Assembly: GCA_027924585.1 (NCBI GenBank)
Contig: BSBM01000252.1
Location: 9,548,001-9,612,000 of the forward strand
Origin: Larix kaempferi
Lineage: Eukaryota > Streptophyta > Pinopsida > Pinales > Pinaceae
Direction: 5' to 3'
Length of the DNA stretch: 64,000 nt
Positions 45,686-56,838 of the stretch are shown piece by piece. The number at the start of each line of letters is the position of its first letter. Position 1 is the first letter of the stretch. The notes beneath the pieces were generated by a model. The model saw only the letters and a program-made list of their open reading frames with translations, searched no databases and was not told where the DNA came from. Made by a program: the position numbers and the translations under genes.

Positions 45686-46682
45686 CTAAGTTGCACGGAA
45701 CGAGGAAATGAGGAAACATTGGAAACGCGACCCCCCCCAAGTTTTGGAAATGAGGAAACGCGATATATATATATATATATAAGCAAGGACAAAATTATTA
45801 TAAAACATAAACCATAAATTATTAACATTTAGCTGCAAGCAACATTGCCAAGTGATAAATGTTAAATGATACAGATAAAATTTAAGTTATACATGTAACA
45901 TCACATTTTACTCATGAACTCAAGTCTATATCATTTCATTCATGCAAGTAGCAATATCCAAAAACAACCTTTATAAACGAGGCTGTATACTATATATCCA
46001 AAATTATCCTTTATGTATGAGGCTACAAGTATAATGTATCAAAATGTGAACACTGAACATACTAACATAGAAATAAAAGTAAAACATTAGCTCATACTAA
46101 TAGTCATCCTCATCTTCATAGTCTTCCTCAAAAATAAAACAAGAAGCACGCTCAGTAGCTGAATATAGAGTGGAAGAAGTATTTCCAATTCCACTTCTAG
46201 GTTCCTCAATACTTAGTGCAGCAAGAGAGAGGTCCAAGTCATCAAATTCTGACTCGACTTCCCAATCTGCAGAAGGAAGGCCCATTGCTATATTCTGGGT
46301 CCTGAGTGCTCAAGTCGCTTGTGTGAGGAGAGAATAAAGTGATGTTCTCTTTATAACTTTCTTCAACCTAATTAGAAGCATCTAGAATTAAATTTTATTT
46401 TAAATTTAATGTATTAACCCTTAATTACTGAAATCTGTGGGCCGAAAGAGACTTTACGGGCTGGTTTTTTAAGTGATAGACTTTTATTTGATAGGAAACA
46501 CACCGTACAAGAGAGGAAACGTGATGGAAACGCATTTCCGTCCATACGGATGCTTTTCCCATACAGGAAACGTGTTTCATATGAACCGAAATGAGTTTCC
46601 GTCAAGTACCATACGGGTTTTCGAGTTTCAATGAGTTTTCGAGGGTGAAACAGGTGCCAGACTTGAGTTTCCTACAACTTAG
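45686..46682. mobile_element. 997-bp non-autonomous hAT element nested in the LINE
   Basis: Ends CTAAGTTGCACGGAA and (reversed) CTAAGTTGTAGGAAA are imperfect terminal inverted repeats, and a perfect 8-base target duplication flanks them, both hAT hallmarks. G-A-A-A-C-rich subterminal repeats, such as GAGGAAACGCGA and GGAAACGTG, occur at both ends. A minus-strand 62-codon frame (46,097-46,285) ends in an acidic tail EEDYEDEDDY, which recalls the C-terminus of the hAT transposase at 53,938, so it is probably a transposase 3' relic. A TA run lies near 45,763. Confidence 0.85.
46097..46285 (-). pseudogene. Relic of a transposase C-terminus inside the hAT element
   Basis: 62 codons with ESEFDDLDLSLAALSIEE and ATERASCFIFEEDY; acidic, ends ...YEDEDDY. 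The hAT transposase at 53.9 kb also ends EEDY. The similarity is mainly compositional, so the link is tentative. Confidence 0.35.
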
Positions 46683-46690
46683 TTTGACAC
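46683..46690. other. 8-bp target-site duplication (right)
   Basis: TTTGACAC, partner of 45,678-45,685. Confidence 0.9.
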
Positions 46691-47275
46691 CATAAACCCT
46701 TTCCCAACAACATTATCCAAACATTCTTCACCGACAACCTCATAGCAAAGTGGAAGATATTCTTCAAACCCTAACCTCCACACTCCTTTGGAACCACAAT
46801 TTATTGCCGCCTGACAAGTGGAATTTGTCACTTATCCGACTTGCCTGACCATAAGAATTCGAAGCAAATTCTATGATTTTTTTCCAAAATGCCTTTCGGG
46901 ATAAAAGCTAAAGTTATCCAGTAAACTGATATGGCTTCAAGTATCGATTTTAACAAAATTAGCCTTCCACCTCGTGACATCCATCGATTGCACCAATTCA
47001 TTAGTCTTTTCTCAATTTTTATAATGAGCCATTCCCAGTCCTTTTTACCATAGTCAATAGGCTTGATAAGAAAACCTAAGTATTTTAAACCCCGCTGCAA
47101 ATCTGTGAGATGAAAGGGAAAAATACTAGTAATGTGCCTCATCTTTTCCTTTTCCAATCCGGTAAAAGAGGTTGAAGATTTTCTCACATTCACAAGAATG
47201 CCGATAGCCAAACAATAAAGGTCAAGTACTTCCTTCAATTTTGTGGCATCCCTATATATATATCTAAGTTACCAG
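46690..47275 (-). pseudogene. LINE reverse transcriptase C-terminal part
   Basis: The 46,828-47,238 frame reads RDATKLKEVLDLYCLAIG (upstream part), NVRKSSTSFTGLEKEK, LKYLGFLIKPIDYGKKDWEW, KIEKRLMNWCNRWMSRGGRL and LEAISVYWITLAFIPKGI. This is the highly conserved region after the RT palm of plant L1 elements. It stays open for 136 codons, but a stop and a frameshift near 46,825 end it before the hAT insertion. Confidence 0.8.
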
Positions 47276-47283
47276 GAAACTTG

Positions 47284-47665
47284 GGTACGGGGACGAGGAT
47301 GCCACTTTTTGAAACATGGTACTTGGGTATGTCGGGGGTACTGTACACACACACACACATATATATTTTATAAATTATAAATATGTAAGTAATTGTAACA
47401 AATAAAACTGTAATTTTTAATATGCATATGGTCTAAAGTGGAGGTCTTTGGATTTTAGATTTCAATAAATTTTTTGCAATTTTTTTTCTTTGCAAAGAAG
47501 CTTCCCATTCGTGCTACCTCCAACAAGTATCTAAGAGCATCAAGATCTGGACCGATGAATACCCCTGCTGGATGGAACATTGCATCAATAGTCGAACGCA
47601 TATTGTTCACATTGAGGCATGCAAAGGCCCACAACAAGAGTCACTACAAATTAGCAGAGCTAAAT
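47284..47665. mobile_element. Possible third hAT-like insertion, one end seen
   Basis: CTAAGTTACCAGGAAACTTG at 47,284 resembles the ends of the other two hAT elements and directly abuts LINE sequence, after a TA run. Subterminal G-rich motifs follow (GGGTACGGGG, TGTCGGGGGTAC). A CA/TA microsatellite is at 47,343-47,365. The other end was not found; the LINE resumes somewhere near 47,670. The small frames at 47,455-47,686 are unidentified. Confidence 0.4.
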
Positions 47666-47689
47666 CCTAGTGAATCCAACATGTAATTC

Positions 47690-48060
47690 CATTCAACTCT
47701 ATCATAAATCTTTATTGATCTTCCACTCAAGGCCTTCCTAGCTTGTCTGCTCCTTGCAAACAATCTTGGTCACCATCAACTAAATCCACTTGGCAAGGGC
47801 TTTGGCAAAGAGTTAACCAATTCCCCCATACGATCTCCCTTGATAACTTCCTCACACATCTTTAGAGAAGTAGTCCCACAACATGCCGCATCTGTTTAAC
47901 CATCAAGACGAGGGGATTTTTGTTCTTGAGATCCTCCATAGTTCATCCAATGTAAGCTCTCTAGAGATAAAGGTACCCTCAACTAGTCGGGGAGCAACGT
48001 GACAAACAAGCTCCATGGTAGCCTCTTGTAAAGGGTCAAAATTGACATAATTGCCCAACT
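47690..48060 (-). pseudogene. LINE reverse transcriptase N-terminal part
   Basis: Frames read FISRELTLDELWRISRTK, RCGMLWDYFSKDVCEEVIKG, MGELVNSLPKPLPSGF and KIYDRVEWNYMLDSLGF; the last is the first catalytic strand (usually KAYDRVEW). The block order fits L1 RT. Stops and frameshifts are frequent. The palm YADD-type part is missing, replaced by the inserted sequence. Confidence 0.65.
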
Positions 48061-48998
48061 TTCTATGGTGGGCACAGTGTTATGTTTGGATACTTTTGTG
48101 GAAGCTATAGAGGTAGTGGTTAGTGGGGAGAAACAATAGGTTATTTTTATTGGGGAGGAGGATCACCTCATTGGTTGAATTTGAAGTGGAAGTGTATCAG
48201 ACATGGGGTGATCATTTGGTATTTTGTCATCCTCTTTGGGATATAGGTTTCTCTTGTAGATCAATGGAGGCGGATCATGGGAAAATTTGAGAAGAAACTT
48301 CTAGATTGGTCTTTGTTGCTCCTTAGGACACATATGGTCAATGATCCCTCTGCAAAGTGCAAATCAACAATCCAAGCGGATTCATAGCAAATGGGTCCAA
48401 AGGATTCGTGGCAAATGAACGACCCAAAATGCCCTCACATGGGAACATCAATAGATTAGGTGCGTTTGCGGTGGTCAAGTTCATCGACCGCTTGGATATG
48501 GTAAACACTGCGAATAGTTTGGATTACACGTTGGAAAAGATCAACGGTGCACGTGCTTTTTGGCAGATGAGACAATGTTGTGTTTAAAATGTAGAGAATT
48601 AGTGAATGGTGGAGATCCTCCCCACTTAGATGATTAGCAATGTAGGCATGTTTGTGGTGGTTGGGTTTGTTAGAAGCTTGAAGAAAAAAAGGTATAGCGA
48701 ATGGCTCGTATAACTCCTATGGAGGCATATCAATGATAGTGGATTGTCTGTGGGGGATCAAGTGAAAAGGGGATTGAAATAACAAAGGTGCCATGGACGA
48801 CTATTTTTGGCTCATATTTCATTGCAATGGTTTGAGGCAAGCAGGGTCTTGAGTCTTGGAAAGGTTATGAAAATTATTCCTATGAAGGACGATAAACTAT
48901 CCATGACCTCTCATGAGGAGTCTAGAAAAAGGGATCCCAAGAATTTAAGGGTACCGCAAATGGCATAGGGTTTTCTATAGCTTAGATCAACAACTTAG
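48061..48998. other. No gene seen; retroelement debris
   Basis: Short frames (48,357-48,587) have no recognisable domain. Confidence 0.3.
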
Positions 48999-49287
48999 TG
49001 TTAGACTAAGTCCCCAGACAATCACTAAGTCCAATATTACCCCTTTAGGAGTTGTTATCCTTATCTATTAGTGAGGTGTCATCCTTATCTATTGATGAGG
49101 TGTCATCCTTATCTATTTGTGAGTTGTCATCCTTATCCATTTGTGAGTTGTCAATGTGAGAGCATATCTAGATCTAGAGGTGGTTACATCCATGTACTAT
49201 ATATTGATATCATTGGATGATATAATGTGTTGAGAATGGCTTAATCATTTCCGCCAAGTTCTTGTCTTGTTTTTAGTTTTCTTAACA
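48999..49287 (+). repeat. Copia-type LTR (289 bp)
   Basis: It begins TGTTAGACTAAG and ends TTTTCTTAACA: 5-base inverted ends TGTTA/TAACA. It is followed at once by a tRNA-iMet-type primer site. It contains a 24-bp tandem repeat (49,052-49,158). No copia coding sequence follows; a small non-coding stretch with GATCCATG motifs does. No second LTR was found, so it is a truncated element. Confidence 0.65.
49052..49158. repeat. 24-bp tandem repeat, four and a half units
   Basis: Units such as GTGTCATCCTTATCTATT followed by GATGAG start at 49,052, 49,076, 49,100 and 49,124; the fifth is partial. Confidence 0.9.
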
Positions 49288-49299
49288 TGGTATTAGAGC
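49288..49299 (+). other. Primer binding site, tRNA-iMet type
   Basis: TGGTATTAGAGC, one base off TGGTATCAGAGC, directly after the LTR's final CA. Confidence 0.7.
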
Positions 49300-50374
49300 T
49301 TATTTAGTCTTAAGGGGCTTGGATGATCCATGTAATTAAGAACAAGATAGCACCATGGTAGTGATCCATGGGAGGCCATTGAAGAGCCAATGATGCTATT
49401 CCATGGTTGTGATCCATGAGAGAGTAGCGATGCTGCCTACCGCCCTACACCAACAGAATTGCAGATCTACATCCATTTGGAGGTACAATGGTAAAATAAG
49501 GTCATCGTTATCTTGATTTGATCTACATTTGTATTGCAAGTAGTTTATATTATAAATTGCTAATTATATTTAGCACTATGAATGTGAGGGAAATTCCTCT
49601 ACATTTATATGCTATGTTGTAGAACTGGTGATCTCCTTGTAGCAGATCTATATTTCTTCTTTGAATAATTATTGTAAAACATTATAGACCTGTAGATTAT
49701 TCAAGGATTATGTGCTTTGGAGGCCATTATTGGCAGGCCCTCCTGATTTGAGATCTTTTAGCCGAGGAACGTAGAGATCTGTGTTTCAAAAGACAAAATT
49801 CCGACCATCTTCTTCCACTTTTGAAGTTGCATTATCATATCTTCTGCAGCACCTGGCCAATAGTCTCCATCAAAATATGGCAAGCGAGCTGCAGTAACCT
49901 TAGCCTTTCATTCACCAGTGGACACAAAAAAAAGAAAGGAATTTTTGTCGTAGACATGATAGAAGGGTCCAACTCCATTGCTTGACATGATGATTGATCG
50001 TGCTCAACTACGACATCTTTCTTTAATTCAGAAGATCTTTGAGAAATACTTTGGATAAAACTCCTAGCTGACATTATTTTCACATGTGTGGAATCTACTT
50101 TTACAGAGTTGGCGATTTTAGATTTTATTTCAGCTGGGGAATGTCCAATTTGAAGGGAGACTTGAGCCTGTACCAGAAGACTCAACATTATCTAGAGCTG
50201 AAGTACCTGTTGCTGTTGAGCTTCTTTATTTGTGCATCACAATCAGCCATAGATGGAGTAAGCAGCATGTTGGGGAGGTGCGGTGTGAATATGGTTATCC
50301 TCGGTTGGCAGAAATGCTTCCATGAGTTCATTAATTTGCAGTTCCACAGATCTGTTGTATTTTCTCCATAACCA
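49300..50374. other. No clear gene; copia internal debris and an unidentified frame
   Basis: Near 49,350 CCATGGTAGTGATCCATG and CCATGGTTGTGATCCATG repeat. The minus frame at 50,188-49,835 (117 codons) is Ser/Lys-rich with no domain I recognise; it lies just past the kinase scrap and might be part of the same pseudogene. Confidence 0.3.
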
Positions 50375-50536
50375 TCAATCTTCTTCTATTGCTTCGGCGC
50401 CATTAAGAACTGTTGCCCCAAAGGGAACTTGGATTTCTTTTTGAACAGTTTCAGAAGGCACCGTCTTGCTTATTCCAAAATCTGCAACTTTCATATAGCT
50501 TGAATCACCATGAAGTATATTTGGAGGCTTGAGATT
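50375..50536 (-). pseudogene. Protein kinase scrap (catalytic loop to DFG)
   Basis: The minus frame reads NLKPPNILHGDSSYMKVADF then GISKTVPSETVQ and ends in TGA at 50,375-50,377. NLKPPNIL..KVADFGISK is the kinase catalytic loop and DFG motif, but the HRD triad, the APE motif and both lobes are missing, and a stop lies just upstream. Most likely a retrocopy or exon fragment of a Ser/Thr kinase. It is far from the WAK-like exon and on the other strand, so I do not link them. Confidence 0.6.
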
Positions 50537-50806
50537 GTTAGAATTTTAGGTTACTCTAAAAGTGTTTACTGTTTACACCATGTTTGGGGTACATGGTGTA
50601 TGTTCAGCCCTTGGATGGTTTGAGATGGATTGTAGCATGAGAGATAATTTGTAATGGATATGCACACTTGTGATAGCTTGCTCAGTGGATGCCAGACCTT
50701 ATATGATCACTGGTTCAGTGTCCTTCCCTAGGAGATTGGAGATATCTTGCCTAGATGGTGGTGCCTTGCATGATGGCCACACGAAGGATTCACTTGGTGG
50801 GGGAAT

Positions 50807-50814
50807 GCCCTACA
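50807..50814. other. 8-bp target-site duplication (left) of the MITE
   Basis: GCCCTACA, partner GCCCTACG at 51,230-51,237 (seven of eight). Confidence 0.8.
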
Positions 50815-51229
50815 TTAAGTTGCATGAAACGGGGAAACGAGGAAACGTGACCCCCCCAAATTTTGGAAATGGGGAAACGCGATATATATATATATATATA
50901 TATGAGTAAGGACAAAATTATTATAAAACATAAACCATAAATTATTAATTACATTTAGCTGCAAACAACATTGCCAAGTGATAAATGATAAATGACATAG
51001 ATAAAATTTAAATTATACATGTAACATCACATTTTACTCGTGAACCCAAGTCTATATCATGTCATTCATGCAAGTAATAATCTCCAAAAACAACCTTTAT
51101 AAATGAGGTGGAAACACATCGTACAGGAGAGGAAACGTGATGGAAACACGTTTCCGTTACATACCATACGCGTTTCAACGGGTTTCCGGGGGTGAAATAG
51201 GTTCCATACCTGGGTTTCCTGCAACTTAG
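50815..51229. mobile_element. 415-bp hAT MITE, deletion derivative of the 997-bp element
   Basis: Ends TTAAGTTGCATGAAACGG and (reversed) CTAAGTTGCAGGAAA match those of 45,686-46,682, and nearly all its sequence aligns with that element. It lacks about 510 bases (equivalent to 45,983-46,493) and about 70 more in the right part, which removes the small transposase relic. It has 8-base target duplications. No coding capacity. Confidence 0.85.
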
Positions 51230-51237
51230 GCCCTACG
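51230..51237. other. 8-bp target-site duplication (right)
   Basis: GCCCTACG, one mismatch to 50,807-50,814. Confidence 0.8.
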
Positions 51238-51239
51238 AT

Positions 51240-52260
51240 ATATGAGGAGCGTTGTGCTTTATGGAGGAATGCTACAAGCCCTAGATGGCATGTGGTAGAT
51301 TGGTTTCTTGTTCGTAGGATTGGAGATGGCTCAAGGATGCCTGGGGCTTTGATAGTGTTATTGTAGGGGATAGTTGCCCTATTGGAGTACTTGGCTTTGG
51401 ATGATGGATGGAGTCCTTGGACGCTTGGAATGGAGTGGTGTGGATTTGCCTTGCATAGCTAACGTCACCTTGGGTCACTATTGTGCACAACATCATCATT
51501 GGAGCTTGACACTTTACTCTAGGAGTGGAGCGCTTCACTTGTGTGTGGTTTCTTTATGTTTAGTAGGCTTGCTTGTAAGGCTTAGGCTGATGTATTTTAT
51601 ATTGTTGGCCTCCCTTACCTATCATATAAATAGAGGAAGGACAGAGTCATTCCAAACAAAAACATCACATCAGACATTCATTTGTATCTCTTCTTTGGAG
51701 TGCTCTCAACACTTTTCTTCCCTTTTTTTTTGCTTTCAGCATTTTCTAGGAGCTGCCTTCGCACTCCCACATTGTATTCACGTGGAATGTATCTTTTAGT
51801 CCCATCAACCTACTTTTGTGGTCATTCTTTGGACATTAATAACATTATCTTATCTGATCTCTTAGTGATGCGCTAGGGTTCATGAGGAAACCCTAGTGGA
51901 GCATATGAGGAGGTGGACGATTTCTCTCTTGAGATTCTTCTTTGTACATTTGATCTCTCTTGGGCACTAGGGTTTCATGGTCTCTTGGAGCATCTTGGAT
52001 CCTAGGGCTAGGGTTTCACCCCTTGAAGGCTAGAGATTAGGGTTTGGAAACCCTTGGATGTATTTGGGGAAGAAAGGAGGACGACGTCTTGCATTGGATG
52101 TATTCTTGCATTTGGAGGTGCTACAGCTTGCTGACTAACCCTAGGGCATCTTGGGTGGTTGGATTTTGTACTAGCCTTGAGAGGAGGCTATGGTATGTAT
52201 GTACTTCATTCATTGAGCATATATATATATGAGATTTCCAACTGTCCACATAATCTGTGT
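51240..52260 (+). repeat. Possible solo LTR or LTR fragment
   Basis: A TATA box (CATATAAATAGAGG, 51,623-51,636) is followed by a leader-like stretch and several AGGGTTT/CTAGGG motifs at 51,880-52,040, as seen in many plant LTRs. No primer site or boundaries found. Small frames inside have no recognisable domain. Confidence 0.25.
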
Positions 52261-53459
52261 ATTTTGGATTTGATTTCAGCATTTTATCTTCTTGGGATGG
52301 TCATTTCCAGCTCTTAATTGTCTTGTTGATTTGACACACTTAACAAAAAACTGTTAAGGGACTTAACACTAAGATTGAAGATGACAGTACAGCCATCTAT
52401 TGCTGCTGTGTTTGCTGTTATATCTGCTGTATAATAAAAATTTTAGATCTGGTTTATGCTTGTGAAGTTACCTTAGAGGGCTGAAAACTCATTGGAATGA
52501 TTGGTATCTTTTCTCCTCGAATTTCCGACAATTTTAGGGCTACTAGAAGTGAATTACTAGGGTTAAGATCTGAGGAACCTTCTTGGAAGAAGGTGAATTT
52601 TCAGATTTGCATTAATTGCCCGGTGCAATGAAATTCCAACAGAGATTGCAATGGATAATGGGTGCTGGCTTATTTTAATATAAATAATTCATTCACCCTG
52701 CAATATCAATGGCAAATCTCACAGCCTTCAGTGGTTTCAATTGTCATTTTCGTTTTAAATATGCAGATCTTTGACACAGAGCCCAGCACCATTGACTGAA
52801 ATGCATCAATCTTCTCATTTAAATCTGAGAAAACCTCGCCCTCAACTGGCCAAACCCGCAAATCGACTCAATATTTGGCCCTGGGGATACAATTCAACAG
52901 AAAAAAATCTGAATCAGAGCTTCACCCACCCTGGAGATTTATTCATCTGTGATCTGTTCTGAAATTCTGCCATTGTTGAATGCATGAAAACCTGCCCCAA
53001 TTCCTTTTTTATGGCATTTTTTCTGCAGGTTTATGCTCTACATCCCAAAACAATGATTTTGGCATGTAGTCTATGAACATTTGCTTAAAGGATTGCATTG
53101 GGATAGGGTAAGGATATCTGCTCGTGGTTCCTTGGTGAAATGCAGCCTGTACACTCAGATTTCCAGAATAGAGAAACAAGGAATGTGTCTGGAGCAAGAA
53201 GATGAATCTACTGAGATAAAGGACTAGTGCCTATCCAATATAGGGCAAATGGAGTCAAGAATCATCAATCCAAGAGAGCTATTTATGAATGGTTAAGGTA
53301 AATAAAGCTGGTATATATGCCACAACCCACCTTAACTTGTTGCTAAATAATGTTGAAATAACTTGGAGGGACCCTAAATATGTCACTCTTAAACCATACT
53401 ATGAGGCTGTGTCCTACAATGAAGTGTTAAGCTAACAACTCTCAAAAGATGATAGATGT
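52261..53459. other. No gene seen
   Basis: Moderate GC, several short frames, none recognisable. A splice-acceptor-like AAATATGCAG at 52,758-52,767 precedes the 52,771 frame, but nothing else supports an exon. Confidence 0.3.
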
Positions 53460-53467
53460 ATGATAAC
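53460..53467. other. 8-bp target-site duplication (left) of the complete hAT
   Basis: ATGATAAC; identical to 56,885-56,892. Confidence 0.9.
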
Positions 53468-53937
53468 CTAAGTCACCTGACACGGGGACACGGGACACGT
53501 AGGACACGAAAATACGAGAGTCCGACACGGACACGGTGACCCCCGAAATCAGGACACGTAGGATACGTTTTATGTACATATATATTTTTTTTAAAAATAT
53601 ATTAAAATTTAAAAATATAGACATATAGATCCAAAAATATTTAGAAACTAGAACATTTACAAATATTCGATAGAAATTAGAATAAAAACACATTAATGAT
53701 TACACATTTGTCATTCACAAATCACGATTCACAACACATTTGTCATTCACAAAGTGACAAATCACAAAGAGACACAGATGCATGTCGGAACCATATTTCT
53801 CATTAAGTCATCAAAATCAAAATGTATACATATATGTCGGAATGCCACTGGGCACTGGGCCACTGGCAAATGCCAAATAGACTAATACTAATAGTAAATA
53901 CAAAAAGGGGTGGATCAAGATGGGAGAATCCCATATG

Positions 53938-56474
53938 TCAGTAGTCCTCCTCCATGCCTGAATCAACATACTCATCACTGCCACTGCCACTGCCACTGCC
54001 CTGATCCTCATCCTCCTCCCCCTCCTCCTCCTCTCTGCCCATCTGACGATCTGCATCTGCTGCTGTGGAGGATGACCCCTCTATACGATCACTCTCATCA
54101 AAAGTGACCGGCTCTAGCACTGGATCATTAAGATCCATGTTGGCTAATGCCAACTCAGTACTGCTGTCCAAACCCATATCATCAGGAAAGACATCCCACA
54201 TCTTTGTCTTTCCCTTCACCCACTCCTCCCTCTTCCTGTAAATAAGACGAAGGTTGGAGTGCACATACACCATGGACTCTGCCCTGGACTGCTCAAGCCT
54301 GCTCTTCTTCACACTGTACAAGTTCCCATATGTGCTCCAATTCCTCTCACAACAAGAGGATGATGTAACTTGAGAGATGACCCTGAAGGCTAACTTCTGT
54401 AGAATAGGGGATGTTGCCCCATGAGTTGCCCACCAACGATAGGGTGTCTTACCCTCCCTATCTCTAAGCACATCATAGCCTCCAAATATCCCAGTGCCAG
54501 TGGAAAAATCTACAAAGCCATCCTCCACCTCCTCAAGCATGTCTCTATCCTGAAATAGCCGTCTAAGTGCTATCTTCCTCCCATTTGCAATCTCTGCATC
54601 CATGTGAGGAGGGACTCTGTGTGAGGCCCCCGATCCACCAGTGAGCCACTCCTGAGTGTAGAACTTGGGGTTCAAGGAGTGGGCCAAGCAATGCAAAGGT
54701 GTGCAATTCTTATCCCACCTGGAGATAAGAATATCCCGAATAATGGTCCATAAGTTCTCTGCCGATGTCCCATACTCGGGACACTCATTCTCCATGACAA
54801 TGGACCTCATGGACTCAATCATGGAATCCCACCCCTCATAAACCTCTGCTAGGATGGGCTGGTCCGTGTCTGCATACCGCAACAAAGAAATGATTGGCTC
54901 CATGATCTTAATAGTAAGATCCACCGTGTCCCACCAACCATCATTTAACACCAAGTCCTTCACCTTTTGTGAAGCAGCCTGATCCGTCTTTCTCCAAAAA
55001 GCCCAAAACTCTGAAATCACCATGGACCCAAGAGCGGTTTTGACCTCCCTCAACCTCTTGAGCATGATGAATGAGGAAGCAAACCGAGTATCTGCAACCT
55101 TCAGCAATGAAAGCTGTGTGTACTGTTTGTAGATGGTGAGGGCATTTGTGTGGTTTTGTACAAAGTTACGGATATGGCGTGCATCCTCAATAAGGTTGTC
55201 AATCCATGCCACATCCGAAGCAATGGCTTTCAGTGCTAAATTCAAGGAATGGACAATGCAAGGTGTCCAAAAAACCTGTAAGAGCAATAAAAGCATGTAT
55301 CAATGACTCTACAACACTAACATTGCAATGACCAAATTCAAACAATGAGCAAATTAGAAATGAAAGGTGTCCAAAATGAACATACCTGTGGATATTTAGC
55401 TTCCACAATCATGCCAGCAGCCTTGCAAACAGGTGCATTGTCCGTGATGATTTGTACACACGACTCAACACCCACTTCTTCAATGGTTTTGATGAATAAA
55501 TCACCCATAAATTGTGCATCCTTGTATTCGCCAAGAGCATCAACCGCTTTCAAGAACACCGGTCCATTTTGGGAAGATACCATGAAATTGATGAGTGGAT
55601 GGCGTGCGGGATCCGTCCATCCATCAGAAACAATACTCACACCGGATGAGGGCCATGTTGATCTAATTGGCTCAAGAATTTTATTTACCTCCTTCTTTGC
55701 TTTAACCAACAATGTGGTTCTAAGCTTCTCTGAACTAGGAGGCACATAACCATTTGGAGCACGTTCCAAGATAGTTTTAACCGTCTCAAAATACAATGGT
55801 GACCGTGCAACATTGAATGAAATGAAGTTGAGGTAGAAGAAAAATGCAATAGTAAGGTCTACCTCTTCTCGCGCCTCTTTTTGGAAAATCCTATCCATTG
55901 GACCACCTGTAGATTGCCTCTTTCTTGTTTGATAAGTATCCCCACGCCCACGCCCATGCATGCTAGGTGGAAATGGAGGCTTGGTGCTAGAGGACTTCCT
56001 CAAGAATGGAAGAGGATCATCCTCTTTTTTCTTGCTTGCTGCTGCCACCTTCCCTAAGCCAACATGATCCTCTCTTTCCATATCCCTCCTTTGGTGAATA
56101 GTCACCGCTTTGCATGAAGAAATCCCACAAGAAGGAAGGGCCAACAAATGGCCCTTAACCCGGAAATATGTGCTCATGAACTCATGCTTGCAAAAATTGC
56201 ATCTCCAAGACACATTGCCTCCCCCACCAAGCTTTGCCCCGGGCCCATCTTTTCTTGTCACATACTTCCACAAAGGGTATTTTTTTTCTTGGGCTTGTTG
56301 TCTTGCTAAAACAGGGTTAAGTGGAGCCATAGAATGAGCTCCACTAGCATCCGATGGAGCACTTGACGGAGGAGGAGAACCGCTTGTGCTTGGTGGAATA
56401 GGAGGGGAGGCACTAGATGGTGCATTTCTCCCTCTCCTTTGCCCCCTACCTCCTGCCCTAGCTGATTGAGACAT
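53938..56474 (-). CDS. hAT transposase (BED finger, DUF659, hAT dimerisation domain), two exons
   Basis: Exon 1 runs 56,474-55,386 and exon 2 55,275-53,938, both minus strand, joined by GT-AG borders in phase 0; total about 808 codons, a usual size. ATG at 56,474 opens MSQSARAGGRGQRRG. Low-complexity Pro/Ser stretch; BED zinc finger near residues 60-110 (PLWKYV ... CNFCKHEF ... GHLLALPSCG). DUF659/RNase H-like core around residues 240-365: SIVSDGWTDPARHPLINF and VQIITDNAPVCKAAG carry two catalytic Asp. Across the splice, WTPCIVHSLNLALKAI gives the C-x2-H motif. C-terminal dimerisation block: SSSCCERNWSTYGNLYS and SKKSRLEQSR-like text, VHSNLRLIYRK. The very acidic tail ends EEDY. It would cut and reinsert elements with CTAAGT-type ends; a nuclear protein. 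No stop or frameshift seen. Confidence 0.85.
55276..55385 (-). other. Intron of the hAT transposase (110 bp)
   Basis: Minus strand: donor CCACAG|GTATGT, acceptor CTCTTACAG|GTTTTTTGG. Removing it joins ...AKYPQ to VFWTPCIVH... in frame; retaining it gives stops. Both borders are canonical. Confidence 0.85.
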
Positions 56475-56796
56475 TCTTTTTCTTTTGTGATGGTTGAGCT
56501 TGCAATCCTCTCCACAAATCCACCGGAATGCACTTGGAATCGCTTGGAAACGATGGATAGCCTTCAAATCTCCTTCAAAACTCCTTCACCTGCACATAAA
56601 ACTCACTCTCAATCAAATGCTTCCTTGCAAATGACAAAAAGAAAGGCAAATTCTGATTTTTAAGTGAACTCGGGCGCACTTTTCCGCCAAAAACGTGTCC
56701 TGTTTTTCATCAGCGTGTCCGACAGTCGCGATTCGTTCCATCAGCGTGTCCGATTCGCTGGGAAAGTCGTGTCCCGATTCAGGATTCGATCCAAGG

Positions 56797-56838
56797 TCGA
56801 ATCGGACACGAATTCCAATCGAATCGTGTCCGATTCGA
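56797..56838. other. Palindrome in the hAT subterminal region
   Basis: TCGAATCGGACACGA (56,797-56,811) and its exact inverse TCGTGTCCGATTCGA (56,824-56,838), 12-base loop. It contains the GGACAC motif seen across both ends. Confidence 0.8.

Larger units (their letters stand above)
44775..48060 (-). mobile_element. L1-type LINE, 3' half, broken by insertions
   Basis: Pieces of a plant L1 ORF2 follow each other on the minus strand: RT fingers and palm start (48,060-47,690), RT C-terminus (47,275-46,690), linker and zf-RVT (45,677-44,790). The order is right, with hAT insertions at 45,686-46,682 and from 47,284. The endonuclease is not seen, and its 3' end is cut by the LTR starting at 44,774. 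No active product possible. Confidence 0.75.

Noticed and set aside
50084-50371. 95-codon plus-strand frame
   Set aside because: It overlaps the antisense of the kinase scrap and the neighbouring minus frame; no domain.
53910-54107. His/Pro-rich plus-strand frame (HHCHCHCHCPDPHPPPPPP)
   Set aside because: It is the antisense of the transposase's acidic Gly/Ser tail.
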